Source of the DNA: Pseudomonas frederiksbergensis
Lineage (GTDB): Bacteria; Pseudomonadota; Gammaproteobacteria; Pseudomonadales; Pseudomonadaceae
Assembly: GCF_003732705.1 (NCBI RefSeq)
Contig: NZ_MOBR01000045.1
Location: forward strand, 20,514 to 84,513
Length of the DNA stretch: 64,000 bases
Direction: 5' to 3'
Position 1 is the stretch's first letter. Each line of letters begins with the position of its first letter. Under the pieces are notes generated by a model. The model was not told the origin of the DNA and searched no databases. It saw nothing but the letters and a program-made list of their open reading frames with translations. The position numbers and the translations under genes were made by a program. Below, in pieces: positions 16,211-24,982 of the stretch.

Positions 16211-17122
16211 TCATATTTCCGGTCGGCGGTCCGGATGCTCCGCGTCAAAGCCTTGTTTGGGATGGGCTGGAAGCGGGTGGTCTTTCATGAGATTGGGGAA
16301 GCGTAAATTAGGGTTAGCATCCAGTTGCTTCCATAGGCCGGCATACAGCTCATGAAGCTTAGGATCTGGCTGATATCCAAAGTTATTTATGGGTTCAGGT
16401 TCAGACTCAAATACTCCGCTGAGATAGCTAAACCCAGTGGAACTACCTAACGATGCGGCACGCTGATAATAGAACAGCGCACGTGGTTTGTTTTTTCTAG
16501 CTGTATCATAAAAACTTGCGGTTTTTTCTATGGCGTCGGGATTATCCTGAGCGCCAGCACATCGGTAATAGCGCTCAGCCATGTCATCGTCCTGCTTATC
16601 CCTGGGGAGAGCAAAAGCGAAGTATTGGCCGATTTGAACCTGGGCCAATGGACTGCCTAATTGCGCTGCCTGGAACATATAAGAACTGGCCATCCGGTCC
16701 GACTTCAAAACCCCTTGACCATTTTCGGAAACCACGGCCCAGTTGTAATAACCCAGCGGGACTTTGAGCTTCACCATACGCTCGTAGAGATCGAGCATTT
16801 TATTGGTGTCTTGCTCAACGCCGGGTTGTCCTGGCCAGCCCGTGCGATAGAGTCCAGCTAGGTTGTGCATCGCCTTCCAATGATCTTTGGCGATGGCTTT
16901 TTCGTAGAGTCCGACGATGGTTTTCCAGTCTTTGACTCCTCGTACTTTCTCCAAGGCGCGGGCTTGTTGAAACCAGCGTTCAGCTTCAGCATCCAGCGGC
17001 GGGTTGTGGTCTTTTTCGTAGGCGCAGGTAAAGGTTGGATAGGCCATGGCCGGAGCTCCGCTCAACAAAAGTGAAAAAATGAGGGCACAAAAATAGATGG
17101 CTTTAGTCAATGGCTTTGGCAT
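16211..17122 (-). CDS. Sel1-repeat periplasmic immunity protein for Tle5
   Basis: This 303-residue protein has a signal peptide (MPKPLTKAIYFCALIFSLLL, cleavage after AMA near residue 27). Sel1/TPR-like helical repeats follow, with segments such as AMHNLAGLYRTGW, YYNWAVVSENGQGV, AQVQIGQYFAFAL and ALFYYQRAASLGSSTG. Its 5' end overlaps the effector gene by 20 bp. Exported Sel1-repeat proteins encoded beside Tle5 phospholipases are known T6SS immunity proteins (Tli5 of the PldB type). They protect the producer by binding the effector in the periplasm. The signal peptide fits an effector that acts there. Confidence 0.82.
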   Translation of the reverse strand: MPKPLTKAIYFCALIFSLLLSGAPAMAYPTFTCAYEKDHNPPLDAEAERWFQQARALEKVRGVKDWKTIVGLYEKAIAKDHWKAMHNLAGLYRTGWPGQPGVEQDTNKMLDLYERMVKLKVPLGYYNWAVVSENGQGVLKSDRMASSYMFQAAQLGSPLAQVQIGQYFAFALPRDKQDDDMAERYYRCAGAQDNPDAIEKTASFYDTARKNKPRALFYYQRAASLGSSTGFSYLSGVFESEPEPINNFGYQPDPKLHELYAGLWKQLDANPNLRFPNLMKDHPLPAHPKQGFDAEHPDRRPEI

Positions 17123-19292
17123 AAGGCGTCTCCACGTCCCAAAAACGCGTTAGATGGGCTATCAATGGCTCATTTTTGTTTTTATTTTCCCAGTTTTTAT
17201 CCATCACATCGTTCCATTTTTTGAAGTTTTTAGTTGCATCACAGCGCCCCTTGTCATCGTTAAACGACTTACCGACATGCAACTTCCACAACTCCTCCCG
17301 CCAATGCTTGGCCAGCTCAGCATCCGGTGCAGCCAGTCCTAATTCAGAGTCGGTATGCAGACTGCGCGTGTTGATATTCGCCGAACTGAGCAGACTAAAG
17401 ACATCGTCCACCACCAACAGTTTTGAGTGTACGTAGATTCCACGGAAAAACGCCTGCTCCCCTTCGGACAACGTGCTGCCCGGCTCGGGGCTACACGCCG
17501 TTAGCGTCGCGATGACGACCTTGAGACCCGGTAAATCCTTGAGGGTGTAAGGTTTTGGATCGTCACTGTCATCCGATTTCGGCTTGCTGAGTTCAGGAAT
17601 ATCTTTTGGTTTGAGGCCGCCCAGGCGCTCTTCTAACTCAGGCGTGACCCCTTTTTTCTCTAGCTCGGTAATATCGTTTTTCAGCCATCCGATTTGTTTG
17701 AGCTGATTCCTCTGCACGCCGGGATTGGGACTCAGGTTCTCGTTTAGAAAAGCTAAACGGCTGCGTTTTTGCAACATTTCCTCCACCAGCGTGCGCTGAG
17801 CCTGAGGCATCAGTTGCTCCTGCCCCAGTTCCTGCAAGGTGGCATAGGTGGTGCTGGAAAAGCCCTTGTCGTTCGGGTTGTTGGTGACCACGAACAAGTA
17901 CAAATCTTTGTCTCTGCCTTTTGCGATATAAGCAGCCGCCAGCTCGCGCAACTGTTTGGCAAACGGAGGGTAACGAAAATACTGGTTTTCAAAATAGGCG
18001 TAGTTGCGCACGTTGCCTAAAGCCTTGTGGTACAGCTCCAGAATCGAGGTCTCTGCACCTTCTTGCGGTTGCGTACGGCAAATCTGCGCCATGGTTGAAC
18101 CGGCGGCTTTGAAATTGTCCGGTTTGATGGCCTGGCGTTGATCGCGCAGGCCATCGGCAAACCATTTCTTGACCCAAAAGGTTTCCCGATCCCAGGCGGT
18201 GCTGAAGTTGTGGTTCAGGTCATGCAGGGCAGGGCCCTGTACTTTCATGGACAAATCCTGCCATGGACCGAAGCCTGGGCTACGCCGAGCGGCTTTGTCG
18301 TCATACAGGTGCGCGCTGGTATCCCAATAATTGCGATGCATGTTGTGCCCCATGACGAAGCCAACCGCGTTCGCAGTGTCTTCATAGTCCACTAACACCA
18401 TCTTCTGGTGGTGGCTGGCAAACAGGGTCAACAGCAACATATGCGCAAAGTTGGTATCGGGTGCTTCCCCTTTCATCAATCGATAAAGGGTCGCTAGGCG
18501 TCCTTTTTCATTGCGCATCTGCGGTCCGCGTATGGCGGCATTCAGGGGTATTTCAGTGGAAAAGTCTCGGGTGCGGAACTCGACGTTCTGCATCCGCCCA
18601 TCGTGGACGCGGCTGAACCACTCCCGCGTATATTCCTCCTCCTGCGGGGAATATTTTGGCGCCCCCGATCCTTTGAGTTTGTTGTAGCCTCCTTGCCCGT
18701 TCAGTTGTGCTTCGATGTCGGTCAGAATGTCCTGCAGCTCCTTTTCGCGCTTATCGTAGCGATAGCCGCTGGTGCCGTACTCAGGGATTTGCCCGGCGCG
18801 AAGTTTGGTCAATTCATGTTGGTGAATTGTGCGGCGATACTCCAGTTGCTGGCGAGCCTGCACAGAGCTATCAGACGCTGCGCTCCCTCTAGCCATACCC
18901 GACCCCGCAGCAGTGCCTCCCGAGCCCGCCAGACCATCGCCAATGATGGTGTTTTCAACAAAGTTGGCCAGCGGGTTCTTCCAGATCAGAACACGGGTCT
19001 TTACGCCATTGCGACCTCGAACATCCAGTAGCTCACCGATGCGATCGCTGCCGGGCTTGAAACGCATCGCCGGGTCGAATCCCCAGCTGATGATTTCGAC
19101 ACTCTTAGTCGCGGCCTGAATGGCATCGTAGACAGCACCAAACGCCTTATCACCGTTGATCAACGGGGTGATCTTGATGCCGGCTCGCGGTGGGTACATG
19201 GCTTTGGCCGCGAACCAGTCCATGGTCAAGGCAGTGGACTTGTGCTCTTTCGGCGTCAGCTGGATCACTTCTTTGCTGTAATCAGTCGTCAT
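17103..19292 (-). CDS. tle5: Type VI secretion phospholipase D effector, Tle5 family
   Basis: This 729-residue enzyme of the phospholipase D superfamily has two HxKx4D motifs. The first is HQKMVLVD (about 296-303) and the second HSKLLVVD (about 622-629), the latter followed by SSANINTRSL. This matches T6SS lipase family Tle5 (P. aeruginosa PldA/PldB), which hydrolyses phosphatidylethanolamine in target membranes. ATG 19292 is preferred because AGGAAG lies seven bases upstream. A TTG at 19313 is the alternative. There is no signal peptide, as expected for VgrG-delivered cargo. It lies just after vgrG and overlaps the Sel1 immunity gene, forming a complete delivery-toxin-antidote unit. Confidence 0.92.
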   Translation of the reverse strand: MTTDYSKEVIQLTPKEHKSTALTMDWFAAKAMYPPRAGIKITPLINGDKAFGAVYDAIQAATKSVEIISWGFDPAMRFKPGSDRIGELLDVRGRNGVKTRVLIWKNPLANFVENTIIGDGLAGSGGTAAGSGMARGSAASDSSVQARQQLEYRRTIHQHELTKLRAGQIPEYGTSGYRYDKREKELQDILTDIEAQLNGQGGYNKLKGSGAPKYSPQEEEYTREWFSRVHDGRMQNVEFRTRDFSTEIPLNAAIRGPQMRNEKGRLATLYRLMKGEAPDTNFAHMLLLTLFASHHQKMVLVDYEDTANAVGFVMGHNMHRNYWDTSAHLYDDKAARRSPGFGPWQDLSMKVQGPALHDLNHNFSTAWDRETFWVKKWFADGLRDQRQAIKPDNFKAAGSTMAQICRTQPQEGAETSILELYHKALGNVRNYAYFENQYFRYPPFAKQLRELAAAYIAKGRDKDLYLFVVTNNPNDKGFSSTTYATLQELGQEQLMPQAQRTLVEEMLQKRSRLAFLNENLSPNPGVQRNQLKQIGWLKNDITELEKKGVTPELEERLGGLKPKDIPELSKPKSDDSDDPKPYTLKDLPGLKVVIATLTACSPEPGSTLSEGEQAFFRGIYVHSKLLVVDDVFSLLSSANINTRSLHTDSELGLAAPDAELAKHWREELWKLHVGKSFNDDKGRCDATKNFKKWNDVMDKNWENKNKNEPLIAHLTRFWDVETPYAKAID

Positions 19293-19309
19293 TCGATTGC
19301 TTCCTGCAC

Positions 19310-21670
19310 TCAAAGGCTCGTCGGCTTGTTTGCCGGGTTCAGGGCGGCGCCGCGATAATCATCCGTTGAGCCCAAAGGTTCAAGTTGATCGGCTTGCGCG
19401 TGGTAGTCGCGATACCCCTGGCGCGCCAATTGCTGATTTTGTGAACCTGCTTCGCCGCTGACTTCCTTAGGCTCGATCTCGAAGCGATGACCGTTCACCA
19501 GTTCAACTGCATAAGTCTGGGTGCCTGGGACGTGATCAAACTTGATCACGCCGTCTTCGCCGGTCAGGCCTTCCTGAATCACGGCGCCATCGGCGAACAG
19601 CGTATAGGGTTCATCTTCGTACCCGGGATGACCGGGCACCGCACTGATGGTTGCGCTGAGTTTGTGAATGACTTCCGGCGCCGGTTGTGACTCGCCACGC
19701 TCGGGGACTTCGCCTGCCTTGTCAGAAGCGGCGGGCAGGGGCACCAGCGGCAAGAGCGCGGCGTTTCCGGTCCCGACACCCGGCGCCCCTCCGGCATTCA
19801 ATTTGATGACCGGCCCCACCACGGTTATGCCTCCCGCATCCAGCTTGATGAAACTCCCGCCGGCTTTCACGGTGAGTTCCATACCTGCTTCGATGACCAT
19901 CTTTTGCCCGGCCTTGAGATGGATTTCCTTGCCCGCCGCCATCAATTGCGCGGTACCCAGTTTGATGTGCTGGTTTTGGCCGACCACCAAGTGATCGTCA
20001 GCTTTCACCTCCACTTTGCGGTCCGCAACCGTGGTGCGATGTTCTTCAGCCTTGAGCTCGGTGTAAGTGTTCTTCTCCACCGTATCGTGCCGCTCATTGC
20101 CCACCCGAATCTTCTGATCATGCTCAACATTTTCATCCCAATCCCGCTGGGCATGCAGGTAGATTTGTTCCGCACCTTTCTTGTCTTCAATCCGCAGTTC
20201 GTTGTACCCGCCGCCGCCCGGTGAGCTCAGGGTTTTGAACACGGTGCGGGTTTTGTTGGCCGGGAGCTCGTAGGGAACCTGGTTTTCCTTGTGGTACAGG
20301 CACCCGGTCACCAGTGGCTGATCGGGGTCGCCTTCGAGGAAGGTGACGAGGACTTCCATGCCGATGCGTGGGATGGCGATGGCGCCGTAGCGGTCGCCGG
20401 CCCAACTACTGGAGACACGCATCCAGCAGCTGGTTTTGTCGTCGGCCTGGCCTTCCCGGTCCCAGTGGAATTGCACCTTGATGCGGCCGTACTGGTCGCA
20501 GTGGATTTCTTCGCCTTTGGGGCCGGTGACCATCGCCGTTTGGCTGCCGAGGACCCGGGGTTTCGGGTGTTGCAGCGCCGGGCGGTAGAACACGGCCCAC
20601 GGGGTGGCGAGGAAGCGGTTGCGGTAGCCTTGGTGGAAGTCGTCTTTGTTGTCGGTGGTGTCGCTGGTCACCGACTCTTCGAGGACTTGCGGTTGTTTGC
20701 CTTCGTGGAAGATTTCCGTGAGCAACCAGAGGTCGTTCCACTCGGTGCGCGGGTGGTCGGAGAGTTCCAGGAAGTGGCCGCTAACCAACGTGGTCTGGTC
20801 GCCGTGGCCTTCGGCTTGTTGATAATCCGCGCGGTGACGTTCGAGGGTGCGTTGGCTAAGGAACTTGCCCCGCGCACGGTCGATGAAGCGGCCCGGATAG
20901 TCGTAATCCTCCAGATCCGGCTCGGTGCTTTCGCCGTCAGGTTTGTAGGCGGACTCCAGTTGCAGGCGTGGTTTTTCAAAGTCGTAGTCGCGCCGAGTAA
21001 CACGACCGGTGCGGGTTTCCAGTCGCAACTTGAAGCCCTTGATCACCGGCTCATCAGCGACCAAGCCGCTGCCTTGCACATAAGCGGTCGGCTGGCCGAG
21101 TTTCGGGAACACGGTCTGGTCGTCGCCGAACACCAGCAAGTGGCCCTTGGGCGTGTGCTGGAAGTGGTAGTGAATGCCTTCTTCCTCGCACAACCGCTGG
21201 ACGAAATGCAGGTCGGTTTCGTCGTACTGCACGCAATAGTCGCGATCCGGGCACGGCACGCTCAACTGGAAGTTGTAGGCGTTGCCCTTAATGCCGTGCT
21301 CGTCGAGGATCAGCGCGATGATCTTCGGCACCGACATCTGCTGGTAGATGCGCTGGTTGGTGCGGTGCTTCAAGTAGCTCAGTTGCGGCACCAGCGTCAG
21401 GCGGTAGCGGGTCAGGCGTTTGCCGGCATCGCCTTGGGCGATGCGGTAGATCTGGCCGTGGATGCCGCTGCCGGCCGCGTCAAGAGCCAGGAACGCCTGT
21501 TTGTGCAGCAAGGTCTCCAAGTCCAGGTCGGGATTTTCACTGACCAACTCCACATCGAATGCGTAGGTTTGGCTGATACCTTCGGTGCCGGTAAACGAAA
21601 GCACTTGAAGATCGTGCTCAAGATTATCGATGGTCAGGCTGAAATGAGCTTGGTTGGCAGGACTGAACAT
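19310..21670 (-). CDS. vgrG: VgrG spike protein with transthyretin-like tail
   Basis: This 786-residue T6SS spike has the expected order: gp27-like N-terminal base (from MFSPANQAHFSLTIDNLEHD), gp5-like OB domain with the signature DQYGRIKVQFHWDREG, and a DUF2345 beta-helix with VKAGGSFIKLDAGGITVVGP. It then has a C-terminal extension of about 120 residues. The part around SATISAVPGHPGYEDEPYTL to QTYAVELVNG resembles a transthyretin-like adaptor used to dock effectors. ATG 21670 with AAGGAG is preferred over a start 61 codons upstream. No other T6SS structural genes are in the window, so this is an orphan vgrG that must use a T6SS apparatus encoded elsewhere. Confidence 0.93.
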   Translation of the reverse strand: MFSPANQAHFSLTIDNLEHDLQVLSFTGTEGISQTYAFDVELVSENPDLDLETLLHKQAFLALDAAGSGIHGQIYRIAQGDAGKRLTRYRLTLVPQLSYLKHRTNQRIYQQMSVPKIIALILDEHGIKGNAYNFQLSVPCPDRDYCVQYDETDLHFVQRLCEEEGIHYHFQHTPKGHLLVFGDDQTVFPKLGQPTAYVQGSGLVADEPVIKGFKLRLETRTGRVTRRDYDFEKPRLQLESAYKPDGESTEPDLEDYDYPGRFIDRARGKFLSQRTLERHRADYQQAEGHGDQTTLVSGHFLELSDHPRTEWNDLWLLTEIFHEGKQPQVLEESVTSDTTDNKDDFHQGYRNRFLATPWAVFYRPALQHPKPRVLGSQTAMVTGPKGEEIHCDQYGRIKVQFHWDREGQADDKTSCWMRVSSSWAGDRYGAIAIPRIGMEVLVTFLEGDPDQPLVTGCLYHKENQVPYELPANKTRTVFKTLSSPGGGGYNELRIEDKKGAEQIYLHAQRDWDENVEHDQKIRVGNERHDTVEKNTYTELKAEEHRTTVADRKVEVKADDHLVVGQNQHIKLGTAQLMAAGKEIHLKAGQKMVIEAGMELTVKAGGSFIKLDAGGITVVGPVIKLNAGGAPGVGTGNAALLPLVPLPAASDKAGEVPERGESQPAPEVIHKLSATISAVPGHPGYEDEPYTLFADGAVIQEGLTGEDGVIKFDHVPGTQTYAVELVNGHRFEIEPKEVSGEAGSQNQQLARQGYRDYHAQADQLEPLGSTDDYRGAALNPANKPTSL

Positions 21671-21913
21671 CTCTTGGTGCTCCTTGATGTGGTGTAGTTC
21701 TTCCGTAAAAACCCAAGCTGCCTGTGAGGTATGTGGACTCAGTGCGAGCGGCAGTTTATGAGGCGCGCAATGATAACCTGCTTGAACTGCGCAAGAAGTT
21801 GCGCAGTTGCCCGGAGAGAACCAGCACGTGGGAGATTCAAAGAATTGAAACAAAATATTTCTTGGTTTCGTTAACTACCACGCACTCATCCGTCGAACGT
21901 CCGTTTCTGGCCC

Positions 21914-22070
21914 AGAGTGTGTAAAAACGCAGACACCGTTTAGAAGTCTGCGTTGCTACGTAAAATCTGTCAGCGCTTGGCAAGTCGGCAGACCTGAAAT
22001 TTGCGTAGGAACGCGATTTTCGTTCTGGTTCTGACCGTCATACCTGCTCTAAAACGTTTTTACACAGCCT
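21914..22070. repeat. MITE-like element, copy 2
   Basis: A perfect 12-bp terminal inverted repeat TGTGTAAAAACG (21918-21929) / CGTTTTTACACA (22055-22066) bounds about 150 bp of non-coding DNA. This DNA shares internal sequence with the inverted copy at 15786-15923. The two copies flank the vgrG-tle5-immunity module in opposite orientation. The element lies in the gene-free stretch 21671-22349 upstream of the reverse transcriptase. Confidence 0.65.
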
Positions 22071-22071
22071 C

Positions 22072-22109
22072 GGCCGTTTTCAGCCGGTCATGACAGGCGG
22101 AAAACGGCC
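22072..22109. repeat. Palindrome upstream of reverse transcriptase
   Basis: GGCCGTTTTC and GAAAACGGCC form a perfect ten-pair stem, extended inward by GCC/GGC, around a short loop. The sequence resembles degenerate palindromic repeats at about 24050-24100, 25525-25600 and 31008-31075, so it is more likely a dispersed Pseudomonas repeat than an RNA specific to the reverse transcriptase. The 240 bp between it and the ATG contain a further small hairpin (ACCCAG...CTGGGT, about 22260-22280). Confidence 0.5.
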
Positions 22110-22349
22110 AAAAGCAGACCTTCAACCTAGCGAGTTTCGTCACGATGGGAACATCACCTGCTTGCTTACGATCAAGCAGTATCCAAACCCCCGGGCGTTC
22201 AATGTCGGCAACGCTGCCAGTAACAACATCTTCGACTACCCTACTCACCTGAAAGGTAAACCCAGATATCGACCTGGGTACGGTGCCTTCAGCACACAAA
22301 CAAGCATGGATCCAGACAAGTTACTTCATTTAATAGGACAGGTTACAAA

Positions 22350-23990
22350 ATGGACGACGAACGATTTGTGTTTGAAGCGCTTACCCGATTCAACTACTTC
22401 CCTAATCAAAAGCAGGGCGTTGGCGAGATTCCACCGATCTTCGATTCCAGACGATTCACACCCGAAGTAGTTCTTCGAATCATCCAGGAGCCAGACGCAT
22501 GCGATGAACGTGCAAAGGACCCAGAGAGCAATAAGGCAGGAAGGCCTTCGAAGGGCTTTGATTTTGTTGAATATGCGTCCACTCGGTATAACAACGTGCC
22601 CAGACTTCTAGGAATTCCCCATCCGCAGGCATACGGGCGGCTTGCAAAATGTATCTCTGAAAATTGGGAGCACATGCGGGGAATCTGCGATAACGAAAGT
22701 AGTAAAATCAAACCATACTTCCATGCTGACAAACGATTGGTAGTGATGAACTACGACAGCTTTCGAGAGAAAGTTCTGGAGAAAAGCCGGACATCATTCG
22801 GCAAGCGTTACTTGGTGAATACGGACGTTGCAAGTTGCTTTAACTCTGTTTATACGCATGCTATTGAATGGGCGGGAATGGGTGAGGAAGAAGCCAAGAG
22901 ACAGCTTGGGGTAAAGGACAACAGCAACAAGCACTGGTCTAAAGAATTGGATAAGTGGCAAAGGAATACACGACGTCTTGAAACTCAGGGCATTACAATC
23001 GGACCAGCGACATCGACAGTCATCGTAGAACTTATACTTGGCGTAGTGGACGAGAGACTACGTGAAGAAGAATATGAATTTGTGCGATATGTTGATGATT
23101 ATGTATGTTATTGCGCAGATTCATCGGAGGCCGAACGCTTTTTGCAAAAGCTTGCCAGCGAATTGAAAAAGTTCAAGTTCTCATTAAACTTATCGAAAAC
23201 CAAAGTCGAACCATTGCCCGCTGCAATACAAACGGACTGGGTGGCAAAACTTCATGCCGCACTTCCTCAAAAAGTTGGCGAAGGCAAGAAGTATGACACG
23301 GATGATACGATACACTTTTTAGAATATGCGATTTCACTCAACAATCAAACACCGGATGGCAGCGTATTAAAATACGCTATGCAGCAACTAATCCACTTGC
23401 TTAATGATGATTGGATCAGAGTTGTCACTGACTATGTGACAAACTTGAGCTGGCATTACCCGCTATTACTGCCCTACTTGGGGATAATTTTTGAAAAGCA
23501 TGAAGTTCAACACTCTGACTACGAGGAAAGGCTAAACCAAATCATAATCGAGAACTCCAAAAATGGGCGCTCGGATGGAATGTGCTGGCCTCTACACTTC
23601 ATCGGCAAGCATGGACTGGCCCTCAACACATTAGCAGAAGCGGCGGTTATCAATTCTCAAGACTGCCTGTCAATGTGTATATTGATGAAAATAACCGGCT
23701 GGACAGAGAACCTACAACGAGTATTCGAAACCCTAAGCGAACTTGATGTTTATCAAAAAGATCGGCAGTGGGTGTTTCTTTATCAAGCTTTTATCAAGGG
23801 GTACATACCCAACCCCTACAAATCGCCCGTATTCGAAATCATGAAAGAAATGGAGGTTGACTTCATGCCACCAGAAGGAAATGAAAGCCTAGCTGAATCG
23901 TATTGCACCCATCTGGAATTTGCAGATGCGTTTGAGCCAGAGCATGGGCCATATACATTCGAAGAATTCGTACAACGGCGTCCTGCCTAA
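22350..23990 (+). CDS. Defence-type reverse transcriptase (DRT/UG class)
   Basis: This is a 546-residue reverse transcriptase. Motif A is LVNTDVASCFNSVYTH (Asp159), the fingers-to-palm segment is TQGITIGPATSTVIVELI, the active-site tetrad is FVRYVDDYVCY (residues 247-250), and the thumb-proximal motif is SLNLSKTKVEPLP. The N-terminus LTRFNYFPNQKQGVGEIPPI is not of the group II intron or retron type. There is no maturase domain, and the C-terminal 240 residues are helical with no recognised domain. This fits the unknown-group/DRT reverse transcriptases that defend against phages, several of which use an adjacent non-coding RNA. I cannot assign the subgroup. It is a lone gene of lower GC than the core. 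Confidence 0.82.
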   Translation: MDDERFVFEALTRFNYFPNQKQGVGEIPPIFDSRRFTPEVVLRIIQEPDACDERAKDPESNKAGRPSKGFDFVEYASTRYNNVPRLLGIPHPQAYGRLAKCISENWEHMRGICDNESSKIKPYFHADKRLVVMNYDSFREKVLEKSRTSFGKRYLVNTDVASCFNSVYTHAIEWAGMGEEEAKRQLGVKDNSNKHWSKELDKWQRNTRRLETQGITIGPATSTVIVELILGVVDERLREEEYEFVRYVDDYVCYCADSSEAERFLQKLASELKKFKFSLNLSKTKVEPLPAAIQTDWVAKLHAALPQKVGEGKKYDTDDTIHFLEYAISLNNQTPDGSVLKYAMQQLIHLLNDDWIRVVTDYVTNLSWHYPLLLPYLGIIFEKHEVQHSDYEERLNQIIIENSKNGRSDGMCWPLHFIGKHGLALNTLAEAAVINSQDCLSMCILMKITGWTENLQRVFETLSELDVYQKDRQWVFLYQAFIKGYIPNPYKSPVFEIMKEMEVDFMPPEGNESLAESYCTHLEFADAFEPEHGPYTFEEFVQRRPA

Positions 23991-24330
23991 AATTATTGAA
24001 TTTTTTGAAGCCGTGACAGATTGATATTGGCAGCTACAGGCCATGGCTGATCGTCTTCTTTTGTCCGGTTGCTGTCTGTCACGAAGGGCAGCCACCGACC
24101 CATAGCGGCCGGTCGTATCCGACAGACCTGCCACATTGATTCGGGCCCTTAGCCGGTGCTGACCCACTGCGGAGCCGAGTCAAGGTAAGCAAACGAGACT
24201 AAGCACAACGCAGATTATGAAATATTAAAAGTTGGATAAGTGTTTTTTATGGGGTTGATAGTTTTAAAAAGCTGCGTATAGTGGTGGCGGGCCCGCTTTT
24301 AGGCTCCTTAAACAAACTTTTGGTGACTTT
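23991..24330. other. Gap after reverse transcriptase
   Basis: This 340-bp stretch has no gene. It contains a degenerate palindromic repeat at about 24050-24105 (GTCCGGTTGCTGTCTGTCACGA and following). An AT-rich stretch near 24215-24290 probably holds the promoter of the next gene. Confidence 0.4.
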
Positions 24331-24762
24331 ATGCTCCCTTATCCTCGTGACCCTGATTTCCCTGCCGCATTGAAAGCCCGTCGCGAGCTGCGCGGCATGA
24401 GCCGCGCTGCGTTAGCCCGTGCCGCAGGTGTTCATGAGGTCATGCCCCGTCGTTATGAAGAACCCGATTGTGGTGAGTTCGCCCGTCCACGCCCGGACAG
24501 CACTTGGCTAGCGCTAAATCGTGCGTTGGGTTTTCAGATTCCTACGGATATTGATGACTTCATTAGCAAGACCGAATCGATCTACAGCTCCGGATTATTT
24601 GAAAGCGGTCCTCTGGACTCGAATAACCAGTGGGAGGACCCGCAAGCGGAAGCTGGCCAGGAGGTAGCGGCTGAGCTGATGCTTAAGGATGCTTCTCTGG
24701 AAGACATTGTGAAGTTGCTGCATAGCCGCAACATCGAACCTACTTTTCGTCACCTGATCTAG
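24331..24762 (+). CDS. XRE-type helix-turn-helix protein
   Basis: This 143-residue protein has an N-terminal helix-turn-helix (residues 11-40: ALKARRELRGMSRAALARAA, then GVHEVMPRRYEE). An acidic C-terminal half follows (AAELMLKDASLEDIVKLLHS). The XRE-type domain suggests a DNA-binding regulator. It is followed within nine bases by a broken frame resembling a small partition-associated protein of integrative elements, so both may be leftovers of an older plasmid-like or ICE region. Target DNA is unknown. Confidence 0.75.
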   Translation: MLPYPRDPDFPAALKARRELRGMSRAALARAAGVHEVMPRRYEEPDCGEFARPRPDSTWLALNRALGFQIPTDIDDFISKTESIYSSGLFESGPLDSNNQWEDPQAEAGQEVAAELMLKDASLEDIVKLLHSRNIEPTFRHLI

Positions 24763-24770
24763 GGCGCGGT

Positions 24771-24982
24771 ATGCGGGCTGGAATTCACGAGGAGACGCTG
24801 CGCGCCATGCTCGAAGGTGGCGCTGTGCGCGAGGTGCTGGCCAGCCAGGAGGCTGAAAGTAGACTTCGTCCGTCCGCCTGAGTGTCGTCGGTAGCCGCTG
24901 GCCGCCAGTGCGCTCGCGCCGCGAGGCACTGCGCACCTGGGCGAGTCTCTCTGCGGTCGGCCGCTTTGCCGTCGAGCTGTAA
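24771..24982 (+). pseudogene. Frameshifted remnant of small ICE/partition-associated protein
   Basis: ATG 24771 opens a 36-residue frame (MRAGIHEETLRAMLEGGAVR...) that ends at 24881. A second frame, ending at TAA 24980-24982, encodes VRSRREALRTWASLSAVGRF. The two parts look like the start and end of one approximately 70-residue protein of the type found near partition genes on integrative elements. A frameshift and loss of the middle are inferred. It follows the XRE gene by eight bases. The family link rests on memory of the motif, so confidence is low. Confidence 0.4.

Noticed and set aside
20291..21697. 468-residue plus-strand frame opposite vgrG
   Set aside because: It is an antisense shadow of a strongly conserved vgrG. 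Composition is Val/Ala/Phe-biased and no motif is present.
22090..22470. 126-residue frame just upstream of and overlapping the reverse transcriptase
   Set aside because: It overlaps 121 bp of the reverse transcriptase, begins inside a palindrome, and has no good ribosome-binding site or recognisable motif. A structured non-coding segment is more likely.
22350..23990. Retron or group II intron reverse transcriptase
   Set aside because: There is no maturase or endonuclease domain and no group II intron ends. The N-terminus and motif spacing are not of the short retron type.
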